This document shows positions 1-9,027 of a DNA stretch of 64,000 bases, in pieces. The notes beneath the pieces are model-generated. The model saw only the letters and a list, made by a program, of their open reading frames with translations. It ran no database searches and was not told the origin of the DNA. A program made the position numbers and the translations under genes. Within the stretch, counting starts at the first letter, position 1. Every line of letters begins with the position of its first letter. Source of the DNA: Nocardioides marinus (GTDB lineage: Bacteria > Pseudomonadota > Alphaproteobacteria > Rhodobacterales > Rhodobacteraceae); the NCBI GenBank assembly GCA_019801415.1, contig JAHVJD010000010.1:1-64000 (forward strand). The letters run 5' to 3'.

Positions 1-557
1 CCGCCCACATATCTCTTCAGTTATCCATCAATGTCAAAGAGCATACACCCGGAGGCAAAAACAGGACCGTTGCGCCATTCTCACAGCGCGCCCGCCTCGT
101 TCCATCCAACAGATGCCGCCGTCTCTCCAGCGCGTCCCGCCGTCTCTCCGGCGTGTCAGCAGCGCCTCAGCGCCGCCGGTGAAGGGGCTTTTACGGACAC
201 CCCGGGATGCCCGCAACCCCAAAATTCACAAAAACGCAGATCCGCCGAAGAAAATCCCTGCAACAACAAAAAATCAATGACTTAGCAGGAAAGAAACCCG
301 CCAGGACCTGGCGCAGGATCGCCGATGCCGCCCTCCCCTCCCGGCCCCGCGACCGCGACCGCCACCCAAACGCCCAGTTACCCACAGACTCGCAGGACTT
401 GCCCACAGACAACGCCCGGAATCAGCCGAACATTGGACCACCTGCCCCGGGGACGACTCGCTCAAACGCTTCACTGGGCAGAAACGAAAACGGGCGTCCA
501 CTGGGGCCGCCCGAAAACTCCGCAGCGCAGCAACCTGCCCCGCTCCAACAGGAACCC
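1..557. other. 557 bp without a supported gene
   Basis: I see no reading frame here with recognisable protein content. The open frames on both strands are short, rich in Pro/Arg/Ser and look like GC-bias artefacts. Two sequences loosely resembling DnaA boxes (TTACCCACA near 377, TTGCCCACA near 399) are too degenerate and isolated to call an origin. I do not recognise rnpB, tmRNA, SRP RNA or 6S RNA. It could be the leader of a gene to the left of the window or simple spacer. Confidence 0.5.
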
Positions 558-908
558 TCACTGTGACAACAGCCAGCCCGCCTCCGCTTCACAAAATTTA
601 CGGCTGAGCTGGCGAGGCTCGTCACTGCCCTCGAGGTAGGCCTGATGGACCAGGGTCATGCAATTTCCCTGCCGCGCGCCAAAACGCACCTCCCCATGCG
701 CACCGCTATCAGCGTTCTTCCAGCTCACCGCCCCAAGGCTGCCCGGTTGTGCCGCCCCCAGGATCCGCTGCTCCGTCTCGCGCATCAGATTTGTATCCTC
801 AGGGGTGAAACCGGATTTGGACAGGATACGGCTGAGCGGGTTGGCCGCGACAGGTGCGCAGGCCAGCGCGGCGACAACGGCAAGAACAACTCCAGAAAGA
901 CGCATTTC
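558..908 (-). CDS. small exported protein resembling the 17-kDa surface antigen C-terminal domain
   Basis: A protein of about 116 aa beginning MRLSGVVLAVVAALACAPVA, a clear signal peptide with likely cleavage after VAA. The mature part carries a Gly/Ser-rich segment (SLGAVSWKNADSGAHGEV), then Cys in GNCMTL and Cys in RKFCEAEAGW near the C terminus. This pattern recalls the C-terminal domain of RT0821/Lpp0805-type surface proteins, where two Cys precede a final GxW. I start at the second in-frame Met because the preceding residues are not signal-like. It is monocistronic and convergent with nothing on its left. Function unknown; family assignment is tentative. Confidence 0.7.
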   Translation of the reverse strand, partial: EMRLSGVVLAVVAALACAPVAANPLSRILSKSGFTPEDTNLMRETEQRILGAAQPGSLGAVSWKNADSGAHGEVRFGARQGNCMTLVHQAYLEGSDEPRQLSRKFCEAEAGWLLSQ

Positions 909-1026
909 AAATACTCCATGAGGCATGGGACACTGCCCCCCATGCTGTTCAACAAAACCTGCGAGCAGTAAGACGCAAGCTCACGCCGTTGTCCATGCAA
1001 CCAATCCGATGCACGCGGCTCGCCGC

Positions 1027-1899
1027 TCAGGAGAACTTGCGGAACAGCCGCGTCATGTCGAACAGCTCGTCCAGCCTGTCGTATCGCTCCTTGGTCTTGT
1101 CCCAACTCTCCTCCTGAGTGGCCGCAATCATCGCCTCGAGCAACATCATGGTGGAAATGTTGGAGTCCCAAGCCGAGGGGATCTCCACCCAGCAATTGAA
1201 GACATGGTCCGCAACAGAGGCAATCGGGCTGGTCCACTGATCGGTGATCAACACCACCTTCACGCCCCGCTCGGCCGCCAGTTCAGCGAGGCGCTGCAGA
1301 TTTGTCTCGTAGCGGCGCACGTCGAACATCAGCAATGTGTCGCCTTCGACCATGTCCAGCACGTAGTGCGGCCAGGTCGCCGAGGAGGATGTCATATGGG
1401 TGACCCGCTGGCGAATGGCCTGGAAGTGAGTAAAGGCGTAATCGGCCAGCGCCCGCGTGATCCGGCCGCCAACGACATAAAGACGCCCCTCCGTATTGGC
1501 GAGCTGCCGGGCTGCCGCATCGAATTGCGCGGAGTCGATGTTTGAAAATGTCTGCTGGAGGTTTTCGGTGACGGCAGTGGCAAAGCGGTTCAGCAGGTGC
1601 CCCTCAGGCGCTTCGGACGCCCAGTTGTCCCGCCGCTTGGTCGGCCCGGAGACCTTGGCCTCCAACTCCTTGAGAAGCGCCTGATGGAACTGCGGATACC
1701 CTTTGAACCCCAGCTTCTGCACCATCCGCGCCACCGTCGGCGTGGAGACATCCGCGTTGGCCGCAACGATGGTGATCGAAGCCAGCCCGGCCGCCGGGTA
1801 GTTTTCAAGCAGGCGATTGGCAAATTTCCGTTCGGACTGGGTAAGCCCGGCAAAATTCTCGCGGATCAACTCGCGTACGGTGGCTGGCGGCTTGGTCAA
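1027..1899 (-). CDS. MurR/RpiR family transcriptional regulator
   Basis: 290 aa with an N-terminal RpiR-type helix-turn-helix (about residues 1-80, including LTQSERKFANRLLENYP and the recognition-helix region VSTPTVARMVQKLGFKGYPQF) and a C-terminal SIS domain (about 120-260) that normally binds a phosphosugar or related ligand. The start is TTG at 1899, preceded by GGGAG at a suitable distance; no ATG fits better. The gene diverges from the amidohydrolase-TRAP-dehydrogenase operon at 2052, and the space between holds several TTC-N3-GAA dyads. It is therefore the probable local repressor of that operon. The ligand cannot be read from the sequence. Confidence 0.9.
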   Translation of the reverse strand: MTKPPATVRELIRENFAGLTQSERKFANRLLENYPAAGLASITIVAANADVSTPTVARMVQKLGFKGYPQFHQALLKELEAKVSGPTKRRDNWASEAPEGHLLNRFATAVTENLQQTFSNIDSAQFDAAARQLANTEGRLYVVGGRITRALADYAFTHFQAIRQRVTHMTSSSATWPHYVLDMVEGDTLLMFDVRRYETNLQRLAELAAERGVKVVLITDQWTSPIASVADHVFNCWVEIPSAWDSNISTMMLLEAMIAATQEESWDKTKERYDRLDELFDMTRLFRKFS

Positions 1900-1941
1900 C
1901 GTGGCACTCCCGCTTGTAAACTGGATCCCCCGCCCGGTTCA

Positions 1942-2024
1942 CTCTGAAGAAAATCTTTCAGAGCCGTCCTGTCGGAAAACTTCCATGAAAGTATATTGAC
2001 ACAAAAATCTCTTCATGGAAACAT
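1942..2024 (+). promoter_or_regulatory. promoter with three dyads, probable RpiR operators
   Basis: Between the RpiR gene and the operon at 2052 lie CTCTGAA (1942-1948) facing TTCAGAG (1957-1963), then TTCCATGAA (1981-1989) and TTCATGGAA (2012-2020). The last two are each TTC-N3-GAA palindromes, are reverse complements of each other, and are 31 bp apart centre to centre (three helical turns). A sigma-70-like -35 TTGACA (1996-2001) with a weak AAACAT at 2019-2024 lies between and over them, so binding would block the promoter. The dyads are seen; RpiR as the binder is inferred from position. Confidence 0.55.
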
Positions 2025-2051
2025 TTTTCCAAGCCTCAGGGGGGACGATAA

Positions 2052-2837
2052 ATGCAAGTGAGTGATTCTCACGCTCAGGATACAGCCGTGGAGGTGGTGA
2101 ACGCGGACGGTAGCGGCCAGGTCTTGCTGCTGTGTGAACACGCCTCCAATCACATTCCGGACCGTTATCAGGGGCTGGGACTGCAACAGGAACACCGCCT
2201 GAGCCATGCTGCCTGGGACCCCGGCGCGCGGGCCGTGGCGCTGCACCTGTCCCGCGCCCTCGATGCGCCGCTGGTGGCGGGTCGCGTCTCGCGGCTGGTA
2301 TATGATTGCAACCGTCCGCCCGAAGCCCCCTCTGCCATGCCGGAAAAATCCGAGCTGATCGAGGTGCCCGGCAATCGCGGCTTGACGGACGCCCAACGGC
2401 AGGAACGCGTGGCGACGGTGTATGCCCCCTTTTGCGCCGCGACCACCAAGCTGATCGAGGCGCGCAAGGCCGCAAATGTGCCGACGGTACTGGTCACCAT
2501 GCACAGTTTCACCCGCCACTACTATGGCAAGGAACGGGCCGTGGAGATCGGCATTCTGCACGACAGCGACAGCCGACTGGCGGATGCGATGCTCGCTGCC
2601 GCTCCGGCCTTGCCGCACCGCCGGATCGAGCGGAACGAGCCATACGGGCCGCAGGACGGGGTGACCCATTCGCTGCAGATCCACGGGATCGCCCATGGGC
2701 TCGACAACGTGATGATCGAGATCCGCAACGACCTGCTGTCGACCCCCGCGGACGAGGAAGCGCTGGCAGAGGAGACGCTCACCCTGCTGCGCCCTGCCCT
2801 GGCCGCATTGACGCCGAAGGGGGACACCAATGCCTAA
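2052..2837 (+). CDS. N-formylglutamate amidohydrolase family protein
   Basis: 261 aa of the zinc-dependent N-formylglutamate amidohydrolase family (PF05013). Visible family motifs are CEHASNHIPDRY near residue 30-40, RLVYDCNRPP near 85, and TMHSFTRHYYGKERAVEIGIL near 155-175, with the expected His and Glu metal/substrate residues. Known members deformylate N-formylglutamate in histidine breakdown, but no other hut genes are here. The gene is first in an operon with a TRAP transporter, a GS-like ligase and two dehydrogenases and overlaps dctQ by 8 bp. I infer it may hydrolyse another N-acyl or gamma-glutamyl amide made in this pathway; that role is untested. Confidence 0.85.
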   Translation: MQVSDSHAQDTAVEVVNADGSGQVLLLCEHASNHIPDRYQGLGLQQEHRLSHAAWDPGARAVALHLSRALDAPLVAGRVSRLVYDCNRPPEAPSAMPEKSELIEVPGNRGLTDAQRQERVATVYAPFCAATTKLIEARKAANVPTVLVTMHSFTRHYYGKERAVEIGILHDSDSRLADAMLAAAPALPHRRIERNEPYGPQDGVTHSLQIHGIAHGLDNVMIEIRNDLLSTPADEEALAEETLTLLRPALAALTPKGDTNA

Positions 2838-3426
2838 GGTAATCCGGGCCTACGTCCGCGGCATCGACGCGATGAACCGCTTTATCGGCCGCATTGCGAT
2901 GTATCTGATCTTTGCCCTGATCGGGGTGCTGTTGTGGTCCTCGGTCTCCAAGACCTTCTTCAACCCGTCCCTGTGGACGCTGGAAACGGCGCAGTTCGTG
3001 ATGGTCGCCTATTACATTCTGGGCGGCCCCTATTCGATCCAGATGGGCTCCAACGTGCGGATGGATCTGTTCTACGGCAGCTGGTCGGTGCGCACCAAGG
3101 CGCTGGTTGATGCCTTCACCGTGCTGTTCCTGATCACCTACCTCGTGATCCTGATGTACGGCGCGCTCAGCTCCACCGCTTATTCTCTGGGATACTTCGG
3201 GATGGAGCCGCTGCAGTTCTTCTGGGAGCTGCTCGTCACGCTGGTGACCGAAGGCTTCAGCGCCGCGGGCGAAAAACTGGGCTATCTCGAGCGCAGCTCG
3301 ACCGCCTGGCGGCCCTTCCTGTGGCCGGTGAAAACCATTCTCTGCTTCGGCGTCTTCCTGATGCTGCTGCAATGCCTTGCTGAACTGTTCCGGGATATCG
3401 GACGCCTGCGTGGAGTTGAAATCTGA
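2830..3426 (+). CDS. TRAP transporter small permease (DctQ type)
   Basis: 198 aa with four hydrophobic helices (approximately residues 17-38, 52-75, 93-116 and 158-185), the layout of the small membrane subunit of tripartite ATP-independent periplasmic transporters. It works with the large permease and the periplasmic binding protein encoded directly downstream to import an organic anion using a sodium gradient. Its ATG lies within the end of the amidohydrolase gene, and its TGA shares one base with the ATG of the next gene, so the three are translationally coupled. At about 200 aa it is slightly longer than most DctQ subunits because of the loop between helices 3 and 4. Confidence 0.9.
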   Translation: MPKVIRAYVRGIDAMNRFIGRIAMYLIFALIGVLLWSSVSKTFFNPSLWTLETAQFVMVAYYILGGPYSIQMGSNVRMDLFYGSWSVRTKALVDAFTVLFLITYLVILMYGALSSTAYSLGYFGMEPLQFFWELLVTLVTEGFSAAGEKLGYLERSSTAWRPFLWPVKTILCFGVFLMLLQCLAELFRDIGRLRGVEI

Positions 3427-4928
3427 TGTCCTACGAATGGATTGCGATCGTCATGTTTGCCGGCATGATGCTGATGCTGATGACCGGCCAGCGCGTGTTC
3501 GGCGCCATCGGCTTTGTCGGCGCGGTTGCGGGCATGCTCCTGTGGGGCACCGGCGGGGTGGAGATTCCCTTCTCGGCCGCGATGAAGCTGATGAAGTGGT
3601 ATCCGCTGCTGACGCTGCCGATGTTCATCTTCATGGGCTACGTGCTGTCGGAATCGAAGATCGCCGACGACCTCTACCGGATGTTCCACGTCTGGATGGG
3701 CCCGGTGAAGGGTGGCCTGGCCATCGGCACCATCGGCCTGATGGTGTTGATCTCGGCAATGAACGGCCTGTCAGTTGCTGGCATGGCCATCGGCGCCACC
3801 ATCGCGCTGCCGGAACTGCTGCGCCGTGGCTATGACAAGATCCTGGTGACGGGCACCATCCAGGCCGGGTCGTCGCTGGGCATCCTCGTGCCGCCCTCGG
3901 TGGTGCTGGTGCTTTACGCGATGATCGCCCGCCAGCCGGTGGGACAGCTGTGGCTGGCCGGCGTGGTGCCGGGTCTGCTGATGGCCACCATGTTCATCAT
4001 CTACATCTACCTGCGCGCCCGCATGCAGCCCGACCTCGGCCCTGCTATGGCACCCGAGGACCTGGCCGAGTACGAGACCATCTCCGACCATCCGCTGCGG
4101 CTGAACTACATCGTTCTGGGCGCGCTGGTGCTGGTGCCGCTGTTGATCCAGACCGACCTGCTGGAGGCGAAACCCGCGCTCGGCCTGGCCGCGGCACTCG
4201 CAGCATTGTCTTTCGTGACCCGCAAGAACCCGCTGTTCTACAAAGACATCTTCATGAAGGAGAAGTACCGCCTGCTGTTCTCGGGCGTGCTGCCTCTGGC
4301 GATCTTTGCCGCCATGATGGTGCCCTTCGTGAACGGCTGGACCTCGCTGGTCGAAAGCTCTGCCATCGGTGCGATGACCGCCTTTATCGCTGCGGTGCTG
4401 AAAGGGCGCATGAACAAGGAGGTCTTCGAGATCTCCGTGCGTTCCACCCTGGGGATCTCCTGCATGTTCATGTGGATCATCCTGGCGGCACTGGCCTTTG
4501 GCGCGATCTTCGACGGGCTGGGCGCGGTCAAGGCGATCGAGGACCTGTTCACCACCAAACTGGGTCTGTCCCCCTGGATGATCCTGATCCTGATGCAGCT
4601 CAGCTTCATCGTGATGGGGACCTTCCTCGATGACACCGCAATGCTGGTGATCGTGGCGCCGCTTTACGTGCCGCTGGTGGGCGCGCTCGGGTTCGACCTG
4701 ATCTGGTACGGTGTGCTTTACACCATCACCACCCAAATCGCCTACATGACCCCACCCTTCGGCTACAACCTGTTCCTGATGCGCGCCATGGCACCGCCGG
4801 AGATCGGGCTGAAAGACATCTATGTCTCGATCATCCCCTTTGCCGCGGTCATGGTGGTGGCACTGGCGCTGATCATGGTCTTCCCGCAGATCGCCCTGTG
4901 GCTGCCGGAATATGTCTACGGAAAATAA
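3426..4928 (+). CDS. TRAP transporter large permease (DctM type)
   Basis: 500 aa, strongly hydrophobic, with about 12-13 predicted membrane helices. Family hallmarks include GQRVFGAIGFVG near the N terminus, QAGSSLGILVPPSVVLVLYA around residues 145-165 and the C-terminal YMTPPFGYNLFLMRA. It is the transport subunit of the TRAP system with the DctQ protein upstream and the DctP protein downstream. The length is above the usual 425-450 because of an extended cytoplasmic segment around residues 200-275 (MAPEDLAEYETISDHPLR), which is typical of one DctM subfamily. Substrate cannot be assigned from this subunit. Confidence 0.93.
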   Translation: MSYEWIAIVMFAGMMLMLMTGQRVFGAIGFVGAVAGMLLWGTGGVEIPFSAAMKLMKWYPLLTLPMFIFMGYVLSESKIADDLYRMFHVWMGPVKGGLAIGTIGLMVLISAMNGLSVAGMAIGATIALPELLRRGYDKILVTGTIQAGSSLGILVPPSVVLVLYAMIARQPVGQLWLAGVVPGLLMATMFIIYIYLRARMQPDLGPAMAPEDLAEYETISDHPLRLNYIVLGALVLVPLLIQTDLLEAKPALGLAAALAALSFVTRKNPLFYKDIFMKEKYRLLFSGVLPLAIFAAMMVPFVNGWTSLVESSAIGAMTAFIAAVLKGRMNKEVFEISVRSTLGISCMFMWIILAALAFGAIFDGLGAVKAIEDLFTTKLGLSPWMILILMQLSFIVMGTFLDDTAMLVIVAPLYVPLVGALGFDLIWYGVLYTITTQIAYMTPPFGYNLFLMRAMAPPEIGLKDIYVSIIPFAAVMVVALALIMVFPQIALWLPEYVYGK

Positions 4929-4980
4929 TCAACGAGAGCCTTGCCAAGGGGCCGGATATTTCAACAAGGAGATGAGACGA

Positions 4981-6015
4981 ATGACAACGAGACGCAAGTT
5001 TTTGCAAACTGCCGGCGTCGGCGCCATGGCAGCGCCCCTCGCCACCCCGGCCCTCGCGCAATCCACCATCAAATGGCGGATGCAGACCTACGCCGGTGCA
5101 GCACTGGCCGAACATGTGGTGAAACCAGCCATCGACATGTTCAACAAGGTTGCCGGAGACCGGATGCAGATCGAACTCTATTATGCCGACCAACTGGTCC
5201 CGACCGGTGAACTGTTCCGCGCCATGCAGCGCGGCACCATCGACGCGGTGCAGTCGGATGACGACTCGATGGCCTCGCCGACCGAAGTCACCGTGTTCGG
5301 CGGCTACTTCCCCTTCGCCTCTCGTTACTCGCTGGATGTGCCGGTGCTGTTCAACCAGTACGGCCTGAACGAAATCTGGGACGAGGAATACTCCAAGGTC
5401 GGCGTCAAGCACATCTCCGCGGGCGCCTGGGACCCTTGCCACTTTGCCACCAAGGATCCGATCAACTCGCTGGCGGACCTCAAGGGCAAGCGCGTCTTCA
5501 CCTTCCCGACCGCCGGTCGCTTCCTCAGCCAGTTCGGCGTGGTGCCGGTCACCCTGCCTTGGGAAGACATCGAAGTCGCCATGCAGACCGGCGAACTGGA
5601 CGGCGTGGCCTGGTCGGGCATCACCGAAGACTACACCGTTGGCTGGGCTGACGTGACCAACTACTTCCTGACCAACAACATCTCCGGCGCCTGGGCCGGG
5701 TCGTTCTTTGCCAACCAAGAGCGCTGGAACGAGCTGCCCGAAGACATGCAGACCCTGTTCCGCGTCTGCTGTGACCAGTCGCACTACTACCGTCAATGGT
5801 GGTACTGGGGTGGCGAAGCATCCTTGCGCGTGAACGGCGACAAGATGAAGCTGACAACCATTCCGGACAACGAATGGCAGCAGGTCGAAGACGCCGCAGT
5901 GAAGTTCTGGGACGAAATCGCCGCCGAAAGCCCGACAAAGGCCAAGGTGGTCGAAATCTTCAAGAAGTACAACTCGGACATGCAAAAGGCAGGCCGCCCC
6001 TACCGCTATAGCTAA
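4981..6015 (+). CDS. TRAP transporter substrate-binding protein (DctP type), Tat-exported
   Basis: 344 aa starting MTTRRKFLQTAGVGAMAA, a twin-arginine signal (TRRKF) with cleavage expected after ALA in TPALAQS. The mature domain follows the DctP fold: KWRMQTYAGAALAEH at the start, then the DLKGKRVFTFPTAGRFLSQFG region around 160-185, where the family uses a conserved Arg to bind a carboxylate or similar anion. An upstream in-frame start exists at 4912, but AAGGAGATGAGACG directly before 4981 and the signal peptide fix the start there. It captures the operon's substrate in the periplasm. Confidence 0.92.
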   Translation: MTTRRKFLQTAGVGAMAAPLATPALAQSTIKWRMQTYAGAALAEHVVKPAIDMFNKVAGDRMQIELYYADQLVPTGELFRAMQRGTIDAVQSDDDSMASPTEVTVFGGYFPFASRYSLDVPVLFNQYGLNEIWDEEYSKVGVKHISAGAWDPCHFATKDPINSLADLKGKRVFTFPTAGRFLSQFGVVPVTLPWEDIEVAMQTGELDGVAWSGITEDYTVGWADVTNYFLTNNISGAWAGSFFANQERWNELPEDMQTLFRVCCDQSHYYRQWWYWGGEASLRVNGDKMKLTTIPDNEWQQVEDAAVKFWDEIAAESPTKAKVVEIFKKYNSDMQKAGRPYRYS

Positions 6016-6130
6016 GGGACCGCTTGAAAAGACGGAGTTTGGCCTGCACCCGCCGGCCAGGCTCCTGGACCAAGTAATTTGCCAAGGCTTTCATGAACAC
6101 GTCTTGGCTCCAGCACGCAAAGGGCTGCTC

Positions 6131-7483
6131 ATGCTCTCCTTCGACGATTTGAAAACCCAGGTGTCTTCCGGCCTGGTCGATACGGTTCTGGTCTGCCTGG
6201 TGGACATGCAGGGCCGCCTGATGGGCAAACGCTTTCATGCGCAGCACTTCATCAACGGCGCCTGGGAAGAAACCCACTGCTGCAACTACCTCTTGGCCAC
6301 CGACCTGGAGATGGCGACACCGGACGGCTATGCCTCCACCTCCTGGGAAAGCGGTTACGGCGACTACGTGATGAAGCCGGACCTGGAAACCCTGCGTCCG
6401 GTGCCTTGGCTGGACGGCACCGTGATGGTGTTGTGCGATGTCCTCGATCACAACACCCACAAGGAAGTCCCGCATTCCCCGCGCGCGATCCTGAAAAAGC
6501 AGGTGAACCGCCTCAAGGCGATGGGCTATGACGCCATGTGCGCCACCGAACTGGAATTCTTCCTGTTCGAGCAGAGCTTTGACGAGATCCGCAAAGCGGG
6601 CTTCCGCAATCTGGCGCCGATTTCAGGCTACAACGAAGACTACAGCATCCTGCAGACCACCCGCGAAGAGCACGTGATGCGCCCGATCCGCAACCACCTG
6701 TGGAACGCGGGCCTGCCGATCGAGAACTCCAAGGGTGAGGCTGAGACCGGCCAGGAAGAGCTGAACATCAAATACGCCGCCGCGATGGACACGGCGGAAT
6801 ACCACACCATCGCCAAGCATGCGGTGAAGGAAATCGCCCAGCAGCAAGGCCATGCAGTGACCTTCCTGCCGAAGTGGAGCCACGAAAAGGTCGGCTCCTC
6901 CAGCCATGTGCATCAGTCGCTGTGGCAGGACGGCAAGCCCGCGTTCTATGACGAAAGCGACGACTTGGGCATGTCGGCGCTGATGAAGAGTTATATGGCG
7001 GGTCTGCTGAAATACGCGCCCGACTACACCTATTTCATGGCGCCCTATATCAACAGCTACAAACGCTTCATGAAGGGCACCTTTGCCCCCACCCGCATCA
7101 TCTGGTCCGTGGACAACCGCACCGCGGGCTACCGGCTGTGCGGCGCAGGCACCAAGGCGATCCGGGTGGAATGCCGCATTCCGGGCTCTGACATGAACCC
7201 CTACCTGGCGATGGCAGGCATGCTGGCGGCAGGCATCGCGGGCATCGAGGAAGGCCTGGATCTGCAGGCACCCGCGAAGGGCGACGTCTACCAGGGCGAC
7301 AGCGGCCTGATCCCCGGCAACCTGCGTGACGCGGGCGCGGCGCTGAAAGCGTCTGAAATGTTGCGCACCGCCCTGGGCGACGACGTGGTGGATCACTATG
7401 TCCGCGCCGCCGAGGTGGAAATCGAGGAATTCGAACGCGTGGTCACCGACTACGAGATCGCGCGAGGGTTCGAGCGGGCGTAA
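6131..7483 (+). CDS. glutamine synthetase family protein, probable gamma-glutamyl amide ligase
   Basis: 450 aa with the GS fold: an N-terminal beta-grasp region (1-100) and a catalytic domain with ELEFFLFE (about 140), the KVGSSSHVHQSL loop (about 260) and NRTAGYRLCGAGTKAIRVECR near 345. In true ammonia-using GS the N-terminal region carries a FDGSS motif; here the position reads TSWESGYGDYVMKPD, as in ligases that join glutamate to an amine (PuuA, IpuC, GlnA4 types). The neighbours, alcohol and aldehyde dehydrogenases and an amidohydrolase, match pathways that oxidise a gamma-glutamylated amino alcohol. The start at 6131 follows AAAGGG; an upstream TTG at 6104 is less likely. The amine substrate is unknown. 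Confidence 0.85.
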   Translation: MLSFDDLKTQVSSGLVDTVLVCLVDMQGRLMGKRFHAQHFINGAWEETHCCNYLLATDLEMATPDGYASTSWESGYGDYVMKPDLETLRPVPWLDGTVMVLCDVLDHNTHKEVPHSPRAILKKQVNRLKAMGYDAMCATELEFFLFEQSFDEIRKAGFRNLAPISGYNEDYSILQTTREEHVMRPIRNHLWNAGLPIENSKGEAETGQEELNIKYAAAMDTAEYHTIAKHAVKEIAQQQGHAVTFLPKWSHEKVGSSSHVHQSLWQDGKPAFYDESDDLGMSALMKSYMAGLLKYAPDYTYFMAPYINSYKRFMKGTFAPTRIIWSVDNRTAGYRLCGAGTKAIRVECRIPGSDMNPYLAMAGMLAAGIAGIEEGLDLQAPAKGDVYQGDSGLIPGNLRDAGAALKASEMLRTALGDDVVDHYVRAAEVEIEEFERVVTDYEIARGFERA

Positions 7484-7520
7484 ACCGCTACCGGGCGGCA
7501 CCGGCGCAAGACGCGGGCCA

Positions 7521-7563
7521 CCCGGGTATTTTGACCAGAAAGAAACAGGGGCAAGCTGCCCCT
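7521..7563 (+). repeat. intergenic repeat of the CCCGG-TATTT type with GGGGC hairpin
   Basis: CCCGGGTATTTTGACCAGAA is followed by an AGGGGCA-AGC-TGCCCCT hairpin (7547-7563). The same two modules recur, in different order, at 18458-18489 and 38448-38545, always after a gene end. Here they lie between the ligase and aldehyde dehydrogenase genes and may be a processing or attenuation point within the operon. Confidence 0.45.
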
Positions 7564-7581
7564 TGGAATGGAGTTGTTGGC

Positions 7582-8964
7582 ATGGGCCAGACACTGAAGT
7601 GCATCTCGCCGATCGACGGATCGGTTTTTGCCGAACGCGAAACCCTGTCGCGCGAAGCGGCGACTGACGCCGTGGCGCGCGCGCGCAGCGCCCAGGCCGC
7701 CTGGGCGGCCCGTCCTCTTCAGGAGCGGATCGACCTGGTGATGGCCGGCGTCGCCGCCGTGGGCGCCATGAATGACGAGATCGTGCCCGAACTCGCTCAC
7801 ATGATGGGCCGCCCGGTGCGCTACGGTGGTGAATTTGGCGGCTTCAACGAGCGCGCCAGCCACATGGCGAAAATCGCCGAGGAAGCGCTTGCGGATATCG
7901 AGGTCGGAGACGACGCCAGCTTCAAGCGCTACATCAAACGCGTGCCGCATGGGGTTGTGCTTGTCGTTGCCCCCTGGAATTACCCCTACATGACCGCGAT
8001 CAACACCGTGGCACCTGCGCTGATCGCAGGCAACACGGTGCTGCTGAAACACGCGACGCAAACCCTTCTGGTGGGCGAACGCATGGCGCAGGCCTTTGCC
8101 TCTGCCGGTGTGCCCGCGGATGTGTTCCAGAATGTCTTCCTCGATCACGACACCACGTCGGCGCTGATCGCCGAGAAGGCCTTCAACTTCGTCAACTTCA
8201 CCGGTTCCGTCGGCGGCGGCAAAGCGATGGAACGCGCTGCGGCAGGCACCTTCACCGGCGTCGGCACCGAACTGGGCGGCAAGGATCCGGGCTATGTCAT
8301 GGAAGACGCCGATCTGGACGCCGCGGTCGACACGCTGATTGACGGCGCCATGTTCAACTCCGGTCAGTGCTGCTGCGGCATCGAACGGATCTACGTGCAT
8401 GAAAGCCTGTTCGACGCCTTCCTTGAAAAGGCTATCGCCATCGTCAAAGGCTACAAGCTCGGCAACCCGCTGGACGAGGCGACCACCATCGGCCCGATGG
8501 CCAACGTCCGCTTCGCCAAGGAAGTGCGCGAACAGATCGCCGAGGCCGTTGCGGCCGGCGCCACCGCCCATATCGAGACCATGCCCGAGGACGACGGCGG
8601 CGCGTACCTCACGCCGCAGATCCTGACCAACGTGACCCACGATATGCGCGTGATGCGCGAGGAAAGCTTTGGCCCGGTTGTCGGCATCATGAAGGTCACC
8701 TCCGACGAGGAAGCCATCAAGCTGATGAACGACAGCGACTTTGGCCTGACCGCCTCGCTCTGGACCAGGGATCTGGAGCGGGCACAGCGCGTCGGTGACC
8801 AAATCGAAACCGGCACCGTGTTCATGAACCGCGCCGACTACCTGGATCCGGGCCTGTGCTGGACCGGCTGCAAAGACACCGGTCGCGGTGGCGGGCTGTC
8901 CGTCATCGGCTATCACAACCTGACCCGTCCGAAGTCCTACCACCTGAAGAAAGTGGCAGGCTGA
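7582..8964 (+). CDS. aldehyde dehydrogenase family protein
   Basis: 460 aa NAD(P)-dependent aldehyde dehydrogenase. The oxyanion region PWNYPYMTAINTVAPALIAGNTVLLK lies at about 132-157, the general base Glu in TELGGKDPGYV near 231, and the catalytic Cys in NSGQCCCGIER, where the GQxC position is Cys264 (flanked by two further Cys). The C-terminal FMNRADYLDPGLCWTGCKDTGRG matches the family. The start at 7582 has GGAG 8 bases upstream; an in-frame ATG at 7531 would add a non-conserved tail. It would oxidise the aldehyde produced by the iron alcohol dehydrogenase encoded next. Natural substrate is inferred, not known. Confidence 0.93.
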   Translation: MGQTLKCISPIDGSVFAERETLSREAATDAVARARSAQAAWAARPLQERIDLVMAGVAAVGAMNDEIVPELAHMMGRPVRYGGEFGGFNERASHMAKIAEEALADIEVGDDASFKRYIKRVPHGVVLVVAPWNYPYMTAINTVAPALIAGNTVLLKHATQTLLVGERMAQAFASAGVPADVFQNVFLDHDTTSALIAEKAFNFVNFTGSVGGGKAMERAAAGTFTGVGTELGGKDPGYVMEDADLDAAVDTLIDGAMFNSGQCCCGIERIYVHESLFDAFLEKAIAIVKGYKLGNPLDEATTIGPMANVRFAKEVREQIAEAVAAGATAHIETMPEDDGGAYLTPQILTNVTHDMRVMREESFGPVVGIMKVTSDEEAIKLMNDSDFGLTASLWTRDLERAQRVGDQIETGTVFMNRADYLDPGLCWTGCKDTGRGGGLSVIGYHNLTRPKSYHLKKVAG

Positions 8965-9027
8965 GGACACCCTGCCCGCTCCGAAGTCTCCTCCCGGAGC
9001 GGGCTGTTTGCATCAAAGGAAAACGAC

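Noticed and set aside
370-410. Replication origin with DnaA boxes
   Set aside because: Only two degenerate TTNCCCACA sequences, no AT-rich unwinding region, and no dnaA, parAB or repABC genes nearby.
2052-2837. HutG of a histidine utilisation operon
   Set aside because: No hutH, hutU, hutI or hutC is nearby, and the neighbours are a transporter, a ligase and two dehydrogenases.
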